Assembly: GCF_004795055.1 (NCBI RefSeq)
Contig: NZ_SSBJ01000016.1
Coordinates: 1-64,000, forward strand
Direction of reading: 5' to 3'
DNA length: 64,000 nucleotides
DNA from: Streptomyces sp. A1136
GTDB lineage: Bacteria > Actinomycetota > Actinomycetes > Streptomycetales > Streptomycetaceae
Each line of letters opens with the position of its first letter. Position 1 is the first letter of the stretch. The notes under the pieces were generated by a model. The model was not told the origin of the DNA. It ran no database searches and saw only the letters and a list, made by a program, of their open reading frames with translations. The translations under genes were made by a program, and so were the position numbers. Shown one piece after another: positions 1-7,278 of this stretch.

Positions 1-815
1 ATCGCGCCGCGTCCGGCCCGGGCGCCGCGTCCGGCCCGGGCGCCGCGTCCGGCCCGGGCGCCGCGTCCGGCCCGGACGCCGGTCCCGCTCCCGACGCCGT
101 CCCGGTACTCGGTGTCGCCGTCCCGGTACGGACCGCCGGGGACCACGCCATCACCGCCATCGCCGCCGTCCTGCTGGGCCTGCTCACCGCGCGCCGCCCG
201 GCCGGCGCGGAGGCCGCCGCGCTGACCCGGCTGCTGCTGGACGGCGACCCGGCCGACGCCCTGGCCCCCGGGCCCTGGCGGGTGGTCCACGCCCGGGGAG
301 CGGGAGATCCCCAGGCCCTCGCGGGCGCGCTGGGCACCGTACTGCTGGACCCGCTCGGCCCCGGGCCGCGCCTGCTCACCGACCGGGACCCCGCCCCCCA
401 GCCCGGGTGGCGCCTCGGGGTGAGCGCACCCGCCGACCCCGGGGCGCTGCGGACCGCCGACACCCAGGCGCGGCGCGCCCTGGAGCGGGCCGAGGCGGCC
501 CGGACCCCCCTGGTCCGGCACTCCGAGGCGGGACTGCCCGGTCTCCTGGATCCGGCGGAGGCCCGCGCGCACGCCGAGGCGCTGCTCGCGCCGCTCACCC
601 CGGCCCAGGCGGCGACCCTGCGCGGCTGGCTGGCCCACCACGGCAGCTGGGACCGCAGCGCCGCCGCCCTCGGCGTCCACCGCAACACGGTCCGCCAGCG
701 CATCGCCCGCTGCGCCGTCCTCCTCGGGCGCGACCTCGACGACCCGGACGCCAGGATGGAACTGTGGTTCGCGCTACGTGCCCTGGACAGCGGTGGCAAC
801 TCGCCGGTAACTTAA
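1..815 (+). CDS. PucR-type transcriptional regulator, C-terminal part (5' end outside window)
   Basis: The reading frame is open from the left edge to TAA at 813-815, so this is the C-terminal ~270 residues of a longer protein. The last ~60 residues form a helix-turn-helix of the PucR/CdaR C-terminal kind (LRGWLAHHGSWDRSAAALGV, then HRNTVRQRIARCAVLLG). Such proteins are DNA-binding regulators of purine, sugar-acid or fatty-acid use. The visible N-terminal part begins with a low-complexity ASGPGA repeat. It lies just upstream of an acyl-CoA dehydrogenase gene on the same strand, which suggests but does not prove that it regulates that gene. The family call rests on the HTH alone. Confidence 0.75.
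   Translation, partial: RAASGPGAASGPGAASGPGAASGPDAGPAPDAVPVLGVAVPVRTAGDHAITAIAAVLLGLLTARRPAGAEAAALTRLLLDGDPADALAPGPWRVVHARGAGDPQALAGALGTVLLDPLGPGPRLLTDRDPAPQPGWRLGVSAPADPGALRTADTQARRALERAEAARTPLVRHSEAGLPGLLDPAEARAHAEALLAPLTPAQAATLRGWLAHHGSWDRSAAALGVHRNTVRQRIARCAVLLGRDLDDPDARMELWFALRALDSGGNSPVT
6..77 (+). repeat. 18-bp in-frame tandem repeat, four copies
   Basis: The unit gccgcgtccggcccgggc occurs at 6-23, 24-41, 42-59 and 60-77, the last with its final codon changed to gac. It encodes Ala-Ala-Ser-Gly-Pro-Gly repeats inside the PucR-type regulator, probably a flexible linker. The array may extend left of the window. Copy number of such an array could vary between strains. Confidence 0.9.
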
Positions 816-817
816 TC

Positions 818-834
818 TGAGCAAGCGCTTAGCC
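818..834. promoter_or_regulatory. Possible TetR-type operator before the acyl-CoA dehydrogenase operon
   Basis: The stretch TGAGCAAGCGCTTAGCC is centred on the 8-bp palindrome AAGCGCTT (823-830). It lies in the 56-bp gap between the PucR-type gene and the dehydrogenase start. Similar AGC-rich palindromes are bound by TetR-family regulators of fatty-acid genes in actinobacteria; the assignment here is inference from form and place. Confidence 0.35.
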
Positions 835-871
835 AAGGGCGGCGGACCGCCGCGACGAAGGGAGTCCGGCC

Positions 872-2029
872 GTGCGCCGTACCGTTTTCAACGAGGACCA
901 CGAGGCTTTCCGCGAGACCATCCGCGCCTTCATCGAGGCCGAGGTCGTCCCCGTCTACGACGAGTGGTTCGCCGCCGGCCAGGCGCCCCGCGAGTTCTAC
1001 TACAAGCTCGGCGACCTCGGCGTCTTCGGCATCAACGTGCCCGAGGAGTTCGGCGGCGCGGGCCTGGACACCCACAAGTTCGAGGCCGTCCTGTACGAGG
1101 AGACCTCGCGCGCGGGCGTCAACTTCGGCGGCTCCGGCGTGCACGTGCTGCTCGCCCTCCCCTACATCAAGATGCTGGCCGGCGACGAGCAGAAGAAGCG
1201 CTACCTGCCGAAGTTCGTCACCGGCGAGGAGATGTGGGCCCTCGCGATGACCGAGCCCGGCACCGGCTCCGACGTCGCGGGCATGAAGACCACCGCCAAG
1301 CTCTCCGAGGACGGCACCCACTACGTCCTGAACGGCGCCAAGACCTTCATCACCGGTGGCGTGCACGCCGACCGCGTGATCGTCTGCGCCCGCACCTCCG
1401 CCCCGCGCGAGGACGACCGCCGCTTCGGCATCTCCCTCTTCGCCGTGGACACCAAGTCCGAGGGCTACTCCGTCGGCCGCAAGCTGGACAAGCTGGGCCT
1501 GCGCACCTCCGACACCGCCGAGCTCGCGTTCGTCGACGTCAAGGTCCCGGTCGAGGACCTGCTCGGCGAGGAGAACAAGGGCTTCTACTACCTCGGCGCG
1601 AACCTGCCCTCCGAGCGTTGGGGCATCGCCTTCGGCGCCTACGCGCAGGCCAAGGCCGCCATACGCTTCGCCCAGCAGTACGTGATGGAGCGCACCGTCT
1701 TCGGCAAGCCGGTCGCCCACTTCCAGAACACCAAGTTCGAACTGGCCGCCTGCCAGGCGGAGGTGGACGCGGCCGAGGCCGTCGCCGACCGCGCGCTGGA
1801 GGCCCTGGACGCCGGTGAGCTGACGGCCGCCGAGGCCGCCTCCGCGAAGCTGTTCTGCACCGAGGTCGCGCACCGCGTCATCGACAAGTGCCTCCAGCTG
1901 CACGGCGGGTACGGCTACATGAACGAGTACCCGATCGCCCGTCTGTACGCCGACAACCGCGTGAACCGCATCTACGGCGGCACCAGCGAGGTCATGAAGT
2001 CCATCATCGCCAAGTCCATGGGCCTGTAG
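872..2029 (+). CDS. Acyl-CoA dehydrogenase
   Basis: A 385-aa FAD-dependent acyl-CoA dehydrogenase of normal length, catalysing alpha,beta-desaturation of acyl-CoA thioesters. The N-terminal helical domain runs to about residue 120. The signature MTEPGTGSDVAGMKTT and the NGAKTFITGG strand form the beta domain, and the C-terminal helical domain ends with LHGGYGYMNEYPIARLYADN and RIYGGTSEVMKSIIAKSMG, which holds the usual catalytic-Glu region. The start is GTG at 872, preceded by an aaggga ribosome binding site 8 bases upstream. The thioesterase gene follows after 17 bases, so the two are likely cotranscribed. Substrate chain length cannot be read from sequence. Confidence 0.9.
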   Translation: MRRTVFNEDHEAFRETIRAFIEAEVVPVYDEWFAAGQAPREFYYKLGDLGVFGINVPEEFGGAGLDTHKFEAVLYEETSRAGVNFGGSGVHVLLALPYIKMLAGDEQKKRYLPKFVTGEEMWALAMTEPGTGSDVAGMKTTAKLSEDGTHYVLNGAKTFITGGVHADRVIVCARTSAPREDDRRFGISLFAVDTKSEGYSVGRKLDKLGLRTSDTAELAFVDVKVPVEDLLGEENKGFYYLGANLPSERWGIAFGAYAQAKAAIRFAQQYVMERTVFGKPVAHFQNTKFELAACQAEVDAAEAVADRALEALDAGELTAAEAASAKLFCTEVAHRVIDKCLQLHGGYGYMNEYPIARLYADNRVNRIYGGTSEVMKSIIAKSMGL

Positions 2030-2046
2030 GGACTCCCTCCCAGTCC

Positions 2047-2925
2047 ATGAACGAGGCACTGACGACACTCCTCGATCTGCTCGACCTGGAGCAGATCGAG
2101 GAGGACATCTTCCGCGGTACCAGCCGTACGTCGCTGGTACCGCGGGTCTTCGGCGGTCAGGTCGCGGCCCAGGCGCTGGTCGCGGCCGGCCGCACCGTGC
2201 CCGGGGACCGCACCCCGCACTCGCTGCACTCCTACTTCCTGCGCGCCGGGGACCCCGGCGCGCCCATCGTGTACTCGGTCGACCGCATCCGCGACGGGCG
2301 CTCCTTCACCACCCGCCGGGTCGTCGCCGTCCAGCACGGGCAGCCGATCTTCCATCTCTCGGCGTCCTTCCAGACGTACGAGGAGGGGCTCGACCACCAG
2401 AGCGCGATGCCGCACGCCCCCGACCCGGAGACCCTGCCGACGGCCGCCGAGTCGCTCCCGCTCTACCGGGAGGTCTTCCGTGACCCGGGCACGGTGGAGC
2501 GGCTGATCGAGGCCCGTGGCGCGGTGGACCTGCGGTACGCGACGACTCCCCCGTGGGGGTCGGTCGGGCAGCCGCGCGAGCCGCATTCGCAGGTGTGGTT
2601 CCGTACCGCCGACAAGCTCGACTCGGACGACGCGCTCCTGCACACCTGCCTGGCCACCTACGTCTCCGACATGACCCTCCTCGACTCGGTGCTGCTCGCG
2701 CACGGCCGGGGCGGCTGGGCCGTGGGCGACGTGGTCGGCGCCTCCCTGGACCACGCCATGTGGTTCCACCGGCCCTTCCGCGCGGACGAGTGGCTGCTGT
2801 ACGACCAGGAGTCACCCTCGGCCGCCGCCGGTCGGGGGCTCGGCCAGGCCCGCATCTGGACGCAGGACGGCCGGCTGGCCGTGACGGTCATCCAGGAGGG
2901 TGTCGTGCGCGTCCCGCGCGGATAG
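2047..2925 (+). CDS. tesB: Acyl-CoA thioesterase II (TesB family)
   Basis: A 292-aa double hot-dog thioesterase, close to the usual ~290 aa of TesB, which hydrolyses acyl-CoA to free acid and CoA. Visible landmarks are RVFGGQVAAQAL in the first hot-dog, HSLHSYFLRAGDP, and the C-terminal SLDHAMWFHRPFRADEWLLYDQ with the typical D/H pattern. The ATG at 2047 was chosen because family homology begins there (LLDLLDLEQIEEDIFRG). It is 17 bases after the dehydrogenase stop. Together the pair suggests fatty-acyl turnover. The symbol reflects the family, not demonstrated orthology. Confidence 0.88.
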   Translation: MNEALTTLLDLLDLEQIEEDIFRGTSRTSLVPRVFGGQVAAQALVAAGRTVPGDRTPHSLHSYFLRAGDPGAPIVYSVDRIRDGRSFTTRRVVAVQHGQPIFHLSASFQTYEEGLDHQSAMPHAPDPETLPTAAESLPLYREVFRDPGTVERLIEARGAVDLRYATTPPWGSVGQPREPHSQVWFRTADKLDSDDALLHTCLATYVSDMTLLDSVLLAHGRGGWAVGDVVGASLDHAMWFHRPFRADEWLLYDQESPSAAAGRGLGQARIWTQDGRLAVTVIQEGVVRVPRG

Positions 2926-2944
2926 TCGCGCCTACCGTCGCCGC

Positions 2945-3931
2945 ATGACCTCACAAGCACCCGGGCCACCCGGCGCACCCCAAGGCTCCGAGAGCGTCGG
3001 GACGGTCGTCGTCGCGGTCGTCACCAATCTCGGCATCGCCGCCGCCAAGGCCGTCGGCGGGATCGTCAGCGGATCGAGCGCGATGCTGTCGGAGGCCGCG
3101 CACTCGGTGGCCGACACCGTCACCGAGGTGATGCTGCTGGCGGCGTTGAAACGCAGCGCGCGGCCGGCGGACGAGGCGCACCCGCTGGGGTACGGGCCGG
3201 AGCGCTACATCTGGGCGCTGCTCGCCTCGATCGCCACCTTCGTCGGCGGCGCGGTCTTCGCGGTGTACGACGGGGTCCACACGTTGCTCCAGGGCGAGGA
3301 CCCGGGCGACCCGACCGTCTCGTACGTCATCCTCGCGGTCGCCTTCCTGCTGGAGGGCTACTCGCTCCTCGTGGCCTGGCGGCAGGTGCGGGGGGAGGCG
3401 GAGCGGCTGCGCGCGCCGCTGGGGCGGTACGTGAAGCACACCCCGGACACCGCGGTGAAGGCCGTCCTGCTGGAGAACGTGGCCGCGCTGATCGGCCTGG
3501 TCCTGGCGGCGGGCGGGCTGCTGGGGGCGCAGCTGACCGGTTCGGGCGTGTACGACGGCGTCGCGTCGTTGCTGATCGGGCTGCTGCTGGTGTGGGTGGC
3601 GTGGGAGCTGGGCCGCTCGAACGCCCAATACCTGATCGGGCGGCCGCTGCCGGCGGCGACGCGCGCGGAGGTGCGGGAGGAACTCCTCTCGGTTCCGCAC
3701 ATCGAGGGCGTGCTGGAGCTGACCACGCTGGTCCAGGGGCCCGACGAGGTACTGATCGCGGCGAAGATCGACTTCCATGACCTGGCGTCGGCCCGACAGG
3801 TGGAGGCGGCGTGCGAGGACGCCGAGTCGCAACTGCGCGAACGCTGGCCGTCGATCCGCCGCGTCTACCTGGACCCGACCCCCAGCCCGGGCCCGACCGG
3901 GGCCCACCGGGCCCCGCGCGCCGGGTCGTAG
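2945..3931 (+). CDS. Cation diffusion facilitator (CDF) family transporter
   Basis: A 328-aa inner-membrane protein of the CDF family, proton-coupled exporters of Zn, Fe, Co or Mn. About six membrane segments are apparent in the first ~220 residues. The metal-site motif SEAAHSVADTVTEV (HxxxD in TM2) is present, as is HPLGYGPERYIWALLAS after TM2. The C-terminal ~80 residues form the ferredoxin-like cytoplasmic domain. The ATG at 2945 begins 19 bases after the thioesterase stop. The metal cannot be assigned from this sequence. Confidence 0.88.
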   Translation: MTSQAPGPPGAPQGSESVGTVVVAVVTNLGIAAAKAVGGIVSGSSAMLSEAAHSVADTVTEVMLLAALKRSARPADEAHPLGYGPERYIWALLASIATFVGGAVFAVYDGVHTLLQGEDPGDPTVSYVILAVAFLLEGYSLLVAWRQVRGEAERLRAPLGRYVKHTPDTAVKAVLLENVAALIGLVLAAGGLLGAQLTGSGVYDGVASLLIGLLLVWVAWELGRSNAQYLIGRPLPAATRAEVREELLSVPHIEGVLELTTLVQGPDEVLIAAKIDFHDLASARQVEAACEDAESQLRERWPSIRRVYLDPTPSPGPTGAHRAPRAGS

Positions 3932-3941
3932 GCCGCGGACC

Positions 3942-4286
3942 ATGCGTGGGCACGTGCGGCAGATCGTCGTCGACTGTCACGAGCCGAGGCGACTGGTCCG
4001 CTTCTGGGCCCACCTCCTGGGCGGGGAGGCGGAAGACCGCGACCGCGGCTGGTCGCACGTCGCGCTGTCCGGGTCCACGCGCCTCGCGTTCCAGCCCGTC
4101 CCCGAGACCAAGGCGGTCAAGAACCGCCTGCACCTCGACATCGCGGTCGAGGACGTCGAGGTGGCCGCCCGCGAGGCGGTGGGGCTGGGCGCGCGCCGCC
4201 TGGGCGAGGTGGTGACGGACGACCAGGGGTCCTTCCAGGCCATGCTCGACCCGGAGGGCAACGAGTTCTGCTTCGTCAGCCCTTGA
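3942..4286 (+). CDS. VOC/glyoxalase-like domain protein
   Basis: A 114-aa single-domain vicinal oxygen chelate protein (MRGHVRQIVVDCHEPRRLVR... ending DPEGNEFCFVSP). The DPEGNEFC C-terminal motif and RLHLDIAVEDVEVAA are typical of the glyoxalase/bleomycin-resistance fold; two such domains would build one metal site in a dimer. The specific reaction is unknown. The ATG at 3942 follows the CDF stop by 10 bases. The 3' end overlaps the 3' end of the convergent MarR gene by 11 bp. Confidence 0.8.
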   Translation: MRGHVRQIVVDCHEPRRLVRFWAHLLGGEAEDRDRGWSHVALSGSTRLAFQPVPETKAVKNRLHLDIAVEDVEVAAREAVGLGARRLGEVVTDDQGSFQAMLDPEGNEFCFVSP

Positions 4287-4755
4287 GCGGGCCGCGGGCG
4301 GCCGGACGGGCCTTGAGCTTGGCCCAGATGCCGGTCAGCGCGGAGATGTCGGCGTCGTCCAGGCGGTCGTCGAAGACCTCGGCGAGGACCTCGCGGCGGG
4401 TGGCGTCCGCCTCCTCGAAGGCGCGGTGGCCCGCATCGGTGAGGGCGATCCGGACCGAGCGGGCGTCGGTCGGGGAAGGTATCCGCTCGATCAGGCCGCG
4501 GGCCTGGAGGGAGTCCGCGACGCGGGACACCTGGCTGCGGCTGAGCAGCGTCACGGCGCCCAGCTCGGAGGCGGCGACCGGCTCCTTCTGCGCGCGCAGC
4601 CACAGCATCACCTCGAACCACGACAGCGGCAGGTCGTGGCGGCGCGCGAGCGCCTGGTCCACGCGGGCACTGAGCGTGGAGCCCGCCCAGACGAGGCCGT
4701 AGAAAGCGTGGTCGCGGGGGGTGAATTCGCCCGGGGTGAGGTTGTTCTGCGCCAT
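4276..4755 (-). CDS. MarR family transcriptional regulator
   Basis: A 159-aa winged-helix regulator of typical MarR length. The recognition region reads LLSRSQVSRVADSLQARGLIERIPSPTDARSVRIALTDAG, with the DARS wing motif. The start at MAQNNLTPGEF (4755) is preferred over an upstream in-frame start at 4839, because the extra residues would run across the operator repeats. It is divergent from the SDR gene with 95 bp between the starts and probably represses both itself and that gene. The ligand is unknown. Confidence 0.88.
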   Translation of the reverse strand: MAQNNLTPGEFTPRDHAFYGLVWAGSTLSARVDQALARRHDLPLSWFEVMLWLRAQKEPVAASELGAVTLLSRSQVSRVADSLQARGLIERIPSPTDARSVRIALTDAGHRAFEEADATRREVLAEVFDDRLDDADISALTGIWAKLKARPAARGPLKG

Positions 4756-4780
4756 GGGGGCAAGCCTACCGGGAGAGAGG

Positions 4781-4823
4781 TTGCGTGCACACGCACACAC
4801 CGATAATGTGTGTGCACACGCAC
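4781..4823. promoter_or_regulatory. MarR-type operator repeats over the divergent promoter
   Basis: The 12-mer GTGCACACGCAC occurs at 4785-4796 and again at 4812-4823, with GTGTGCACAC as a perfect palindromic core in the right copy. Between them is GATAAT (4802-4807), a good -10 element for the SDR gene, with TTGCGT at 4781-4786 as a possible -35. Binding of the neighbouring MarR protein here would block the rightward promoter. The repeats are seen; the regulator assignment is inference. Confidence 0.55.
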
Positions 4824-4850
4824 TTACGTCTTCCCACAAAGGGGCTTCCC

Positions 4851-5696
4851 ATGACCAAGACCGTTCTCATCACCGGCACCTCCTCCGGCATCGGCCTGGC
4901 CGCCGCCGTCGGCGCCGCCCGGGCCGGCTGGCACACCGTGGCGACGATGCGCGACCCGGGCCGGGCGGACGCGCTGCTGGAGGCCGCCCGCGCGGCCGGT
5001 GTCGCCGACCGGGTCCAGGTCAAGCGGCTGGACGTGACCGACGCCGATTCGGCGGCCGCCTGCGTGGCGGAGGTCGTCGCCGAACACGGGCGCCTCGACG
5101 CGGTCGTGAACAACGCGGGCGCCGGCTTCGTCGGCACCATCGAGCAGCACGACATGGAGCAGGTCCGGTCGGTGATGGAGGTCAACTTCTTCGGCGTGGT
5201 CGAGCTCACCCGCATCGCCCTCCCCCACCTGCGCGCGTCGGGCGGCCGGGTCATCACGGTGACGAGCGTCGGCGGGGTGGTCGGCCAACCCTTCAACGAG
5301 TCCTACTGCGCGGCCAAGTTCGCCGTCGAGGGCTTCATGGAGTCACTCGCCCCGGTCGCCGCGAGCACGGGCGTCCAGGTGGCCGTCGTCGAACCGGGCG
5401 CAGTCGCGAGCGAGTTCGTGAACAACGTACGGCTCGACGTACCGGCCATGCTCGCGCAGGCAGGGCCGTACGCCCCGGCGCTCCAGGGCTACGTCGACCA
5501 CGCCCTCAAGACCTTCGGCAGCGACACCACCCAGACCCCGGAGCAGGCGGCGGCGCCGGTAGTCGGCGCCCTGACCGCCGAGAAGATGCCGTTCCGGATG
5601 CAGACCTCCGACTGGGCCCGCGACTTCGTCGCCGCCAAGCTCGCGGACCTCGACGGCTCGGCCGTCCAGACGGAGGTGAACGAGTGGCTGGGCTAG
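4851..5696 (+). CDS. Short-chain dehydrogenase/reductase (SDR)
   Basis: A 281-aa classical SDR. The NAD(P)-binding TGTSSGIG motif lies near residue 10, NNAG is present, a serine is in the TVTSVGG strand, and the catalytic pair appears as SYCAAKFAVEGF (YxxxK). It would oxidise or reduce a carbonyl/alcohol; the substrate is unknown. The ATG at 4851 is preceded by aaagggg. The gene is divergent from the MarR regulator and sits behind the repeat operator, so it is probably induced by a small molecule such as an aromatic or electrophile. Confidence 0.88.
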   Translation: MTKTVLITGTSSGIGLAAAVGAARAGWHTVATMRDPGRADALLEAARAAGVADRVQVKRLDVTDADSAAACVAEVVAEHGRLDAVVNNAGAGFVGTIEQHDMEQVRSVMEVNFFGVVELTRIALPHLRASGGRVITVTSVGGVVGQPFNESYCAAKFAVEGFMESLAPVAASTGVQVAVVEPGAVASEFVNNVRLDVPAMLAQAGPYAPALQGYVDHALKTFGSDTTQTPEQAAAPVVGALTAEKMPFRMQTSDWARDFVAAKLADLDGSAVQTEVNEWLG

Positions 5697-5709
5697 GCCC
5701 CGGGGCGCG

Positions 5710-6531
5710 TCAGCGCAGACCCGCCGCCGAGAGCAGGTACGCGACCATCGGGTCGTAGTAGCGCGGGTCGCGGACGTGGTCGTCCAGCGGGACGGCCACC
5801 TGGAGGGTGCCCTCCGCCTCGCCGAGGAAGAGCGCGGGGTCGTTGCAGTCCGCGTAGCCCACCGCGTCCAGTCCCCGCTGGGCCGCGCAGCCCGCCCAGC
5901 CGTGGTCGGCCACGACCAGGTCCGGCTGCGGGCGCCCTTCCGCCGCCAGTCCGTCCAGGATCGCCGCCATCGGGGCCGGGGAGTGCGTGTGCCACAGGGT
6001 GGCCCCGCGCTCCAGCACGGCCACGTCGGCGAACTGCCACACCGAGCCCTCGTCGGCTGTCAGGCCCTGCGGGATCACCACGATCTCGCAGCCCGCCTCC
6101 CGCAGCGCCGCCGCCGTCGCCCGGTGCACGTCCAGGAGGCCGCCCGGGTGACCGGTGGCGAGCAGGACGCGCTGGCGGTCCAGCGCCGCCTTGCGCAGTC
6201 GCGCGGCCATCCGGTCCAGGGCGGCGACGGTCAGTTCCGGGTCGATGGTGTCCTGCCCGTGCCGGTGCTCCGCGTCGTCCACGACCCCGCAGCGTTCGGC
6301 CATGACGGCGAGGACGTCCTGCTCGTCCGTCCATCGGTCGCCGAGTTCCAGGCCGAGCCAGTAGTGCCGGTCGCCGTTGGCGAGCTTGCGGTAGTGGGAG
6401 AGGTTGTTCTCGCGCGCCGTCGCCACGTCGCCCGCGATCCGCGTACGGACCAGGTGGTCGATGAGTTCGGTGCGGCTGGGCGTCCCCACGGGCGGGGCGG
6501 GCGTCTCTATCGGCTTCGGCATACGGTTCAT
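5710..6531 (-). CDS. Conserved actinobacterial protein, phosphatase-like by recollection
   Basis: A 273-aa cytoplasmic protein (MNRMPKPIETPAPPVGTPSR...). The middle reads RVLLATGHPGGLLDVHRATA and VVIPQGLTADEG, and the C-terminal half LVVADHGWAGCAAQRG and DCNDPALFLGEAEG. I recall close Streptomyces proteins annotated simply as phosphatase, but I see no textbook phosphatase signature, so the activity is unproven. A second in-frame ATG lies at 6522. It runs convergently toward the SDR gene and is followed at its 5' side by a TetR gene on the same strand. Confidence 0.5.
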   Translation of the reverse strand: MNRMPKPIETPAPPVGTPSRTELIDHLVRTRIAGDVATARENNLSHYRKLANGDRHYWLGLELGDRWTDEQDVLAVMAERCGVVDDAEHRHGQDTIDPELTVAALDRMAARLRKAALDRQRVLLATGHPGGLLDVHRATAAALREAGCEIVVIPQGLTADEGSVWQFADVAVLERGATLWHTHSPAPMAAILDGLAAEGRPQPDLVVADHGWAGCAAQRGLDAVGYADCNDPALFLGEAEGTLQVAVPLDDHVRDPRYYDPMVAYLLSAAGLR

Positions 6532-6587
6532 TCTGCCGCCGCCCGGGCGGAGCCGTCTGTTCCATCCCGACCATCGGACACCCGGCG

Positions 6588-7166
6588 TCACCCCGACAGC
6601 GCTCCGAAGGCCCCGTTGGCCAGACGGCGCAGCAGGGACTCCGTCGCCTCCCGGCCCAGGGCGGCCAGGTGGGGGGTGGAGTTCAGCAGGCCGAACACCG
6701 CGTGCACGGAGATCCGTACCTCCGACTCCCCCACCTCCGGGTGGAGCTGCCCGACGACCTCCACCCACAGCTCGACGTACTGCCGCTGGAGCTGGCGCAC
6801 GAGCTTGCGGTCGGCCTCGCGCAGCCGGTCCAGTTCGCGGTCGTGGAGGGTGATCAGCGCGCGGTCGTCGAGCGCGAAGTCGATGTGGCCCTCGATGAGG
6901 GAGGCCAGCACGGCGGCGGGGTCCCCGGACGCCTCCTCCACGCGGCGCCGGCCGCCGGTCAGGAGGCGTTCGCTGATCCCGACGAGCAACTCGGCGAGCA
7001 TCGCGTCCTTGCCCGCGAAATGGCGGTACAGGCCGGGTCCGCTGATGCCCACCGCGGCCCCTATCTCATCCACGCCGACGCCGTGGAAGCCGCGCTCGGC
7101 GAAGAGGCGGGCGGCCTCACTGAGGATCTGCTCGCGACGGGTCGGGGCGGCCGCTCTGGTGCTCAT
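6588..7166 (-). CDS. TetR family regulator, probable repressor of the leucine catabolic operon
   Basis: A 192-aa TetR protein. The N-terminal HTH is REQILSEAARLFAERGFHGV, then GISGPGLYRHFAGKDAML, both canonical. The ligand domain is typical of acyl-CoA-responsive members (AVFGLLNSTPHLAAL). It is transcribed divergently from the carboxylase operon, and two near-identical 16-bp palindromes lie in the gap. The inferred role is repression of acyl-CoA carboxylase, HMG-CoA lyase and isovaleryl-CoA dehydrogenase genes, relieved by an acyl-CoA intermediate. Confidence 0.85.
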   Translation of the reverse strand: MSTRAAAPTRREQILSEAARLFAERGFHGVGVDEIGAAVGISGPGLYRHFAGKDAMLAELLVGISERLLTGGRRRVEEASGDPAAVLASLIEGHIDFALDDRALITLHDRELDRLREADRKLVRQLQRQYVELWVEVVGQLHPEVGESEVRISVHAVFGLLNSTPHLAALGREATESLLRRLANGAFGALSG

Positions 7167-7189
7167 GGGAATCCATTCTAGACAGGGCC

Positions 7190-7236
7190 GTTAGCGCTCG
7201 TTAACCTAAGCCCCATACGCGTTAACGCTCATTAAC
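7190..7236. promoter_or_regulatory. Twin 16-bp TetR operators
   Basis: GTTAGCGCTCGTTAAC (7190-7205) and GTTAACGCTCATTAAC (7221-7236) match at 14 of 16 positions. Each is an imperfect palindrome, and the starts are 31 bp apart, about three helical turns. They fill the gap between the divergent TetR gene and the carboxylase operon, so cooperative binding of two TetR dimers is plausible. Confidence 0.7.
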
Positions 7237-7278
7237 GGCGTGACCGGTTTACGTGGACCGAGCAAGGGAGCTCGACCG

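Noticed and set aside
7240..7278. GTG start upstream for the carboxyltransferase
   Set aside because: It would put the start against the second TetR operator and lacks a binding site; ATG 7279 has aaggga at proper distance.
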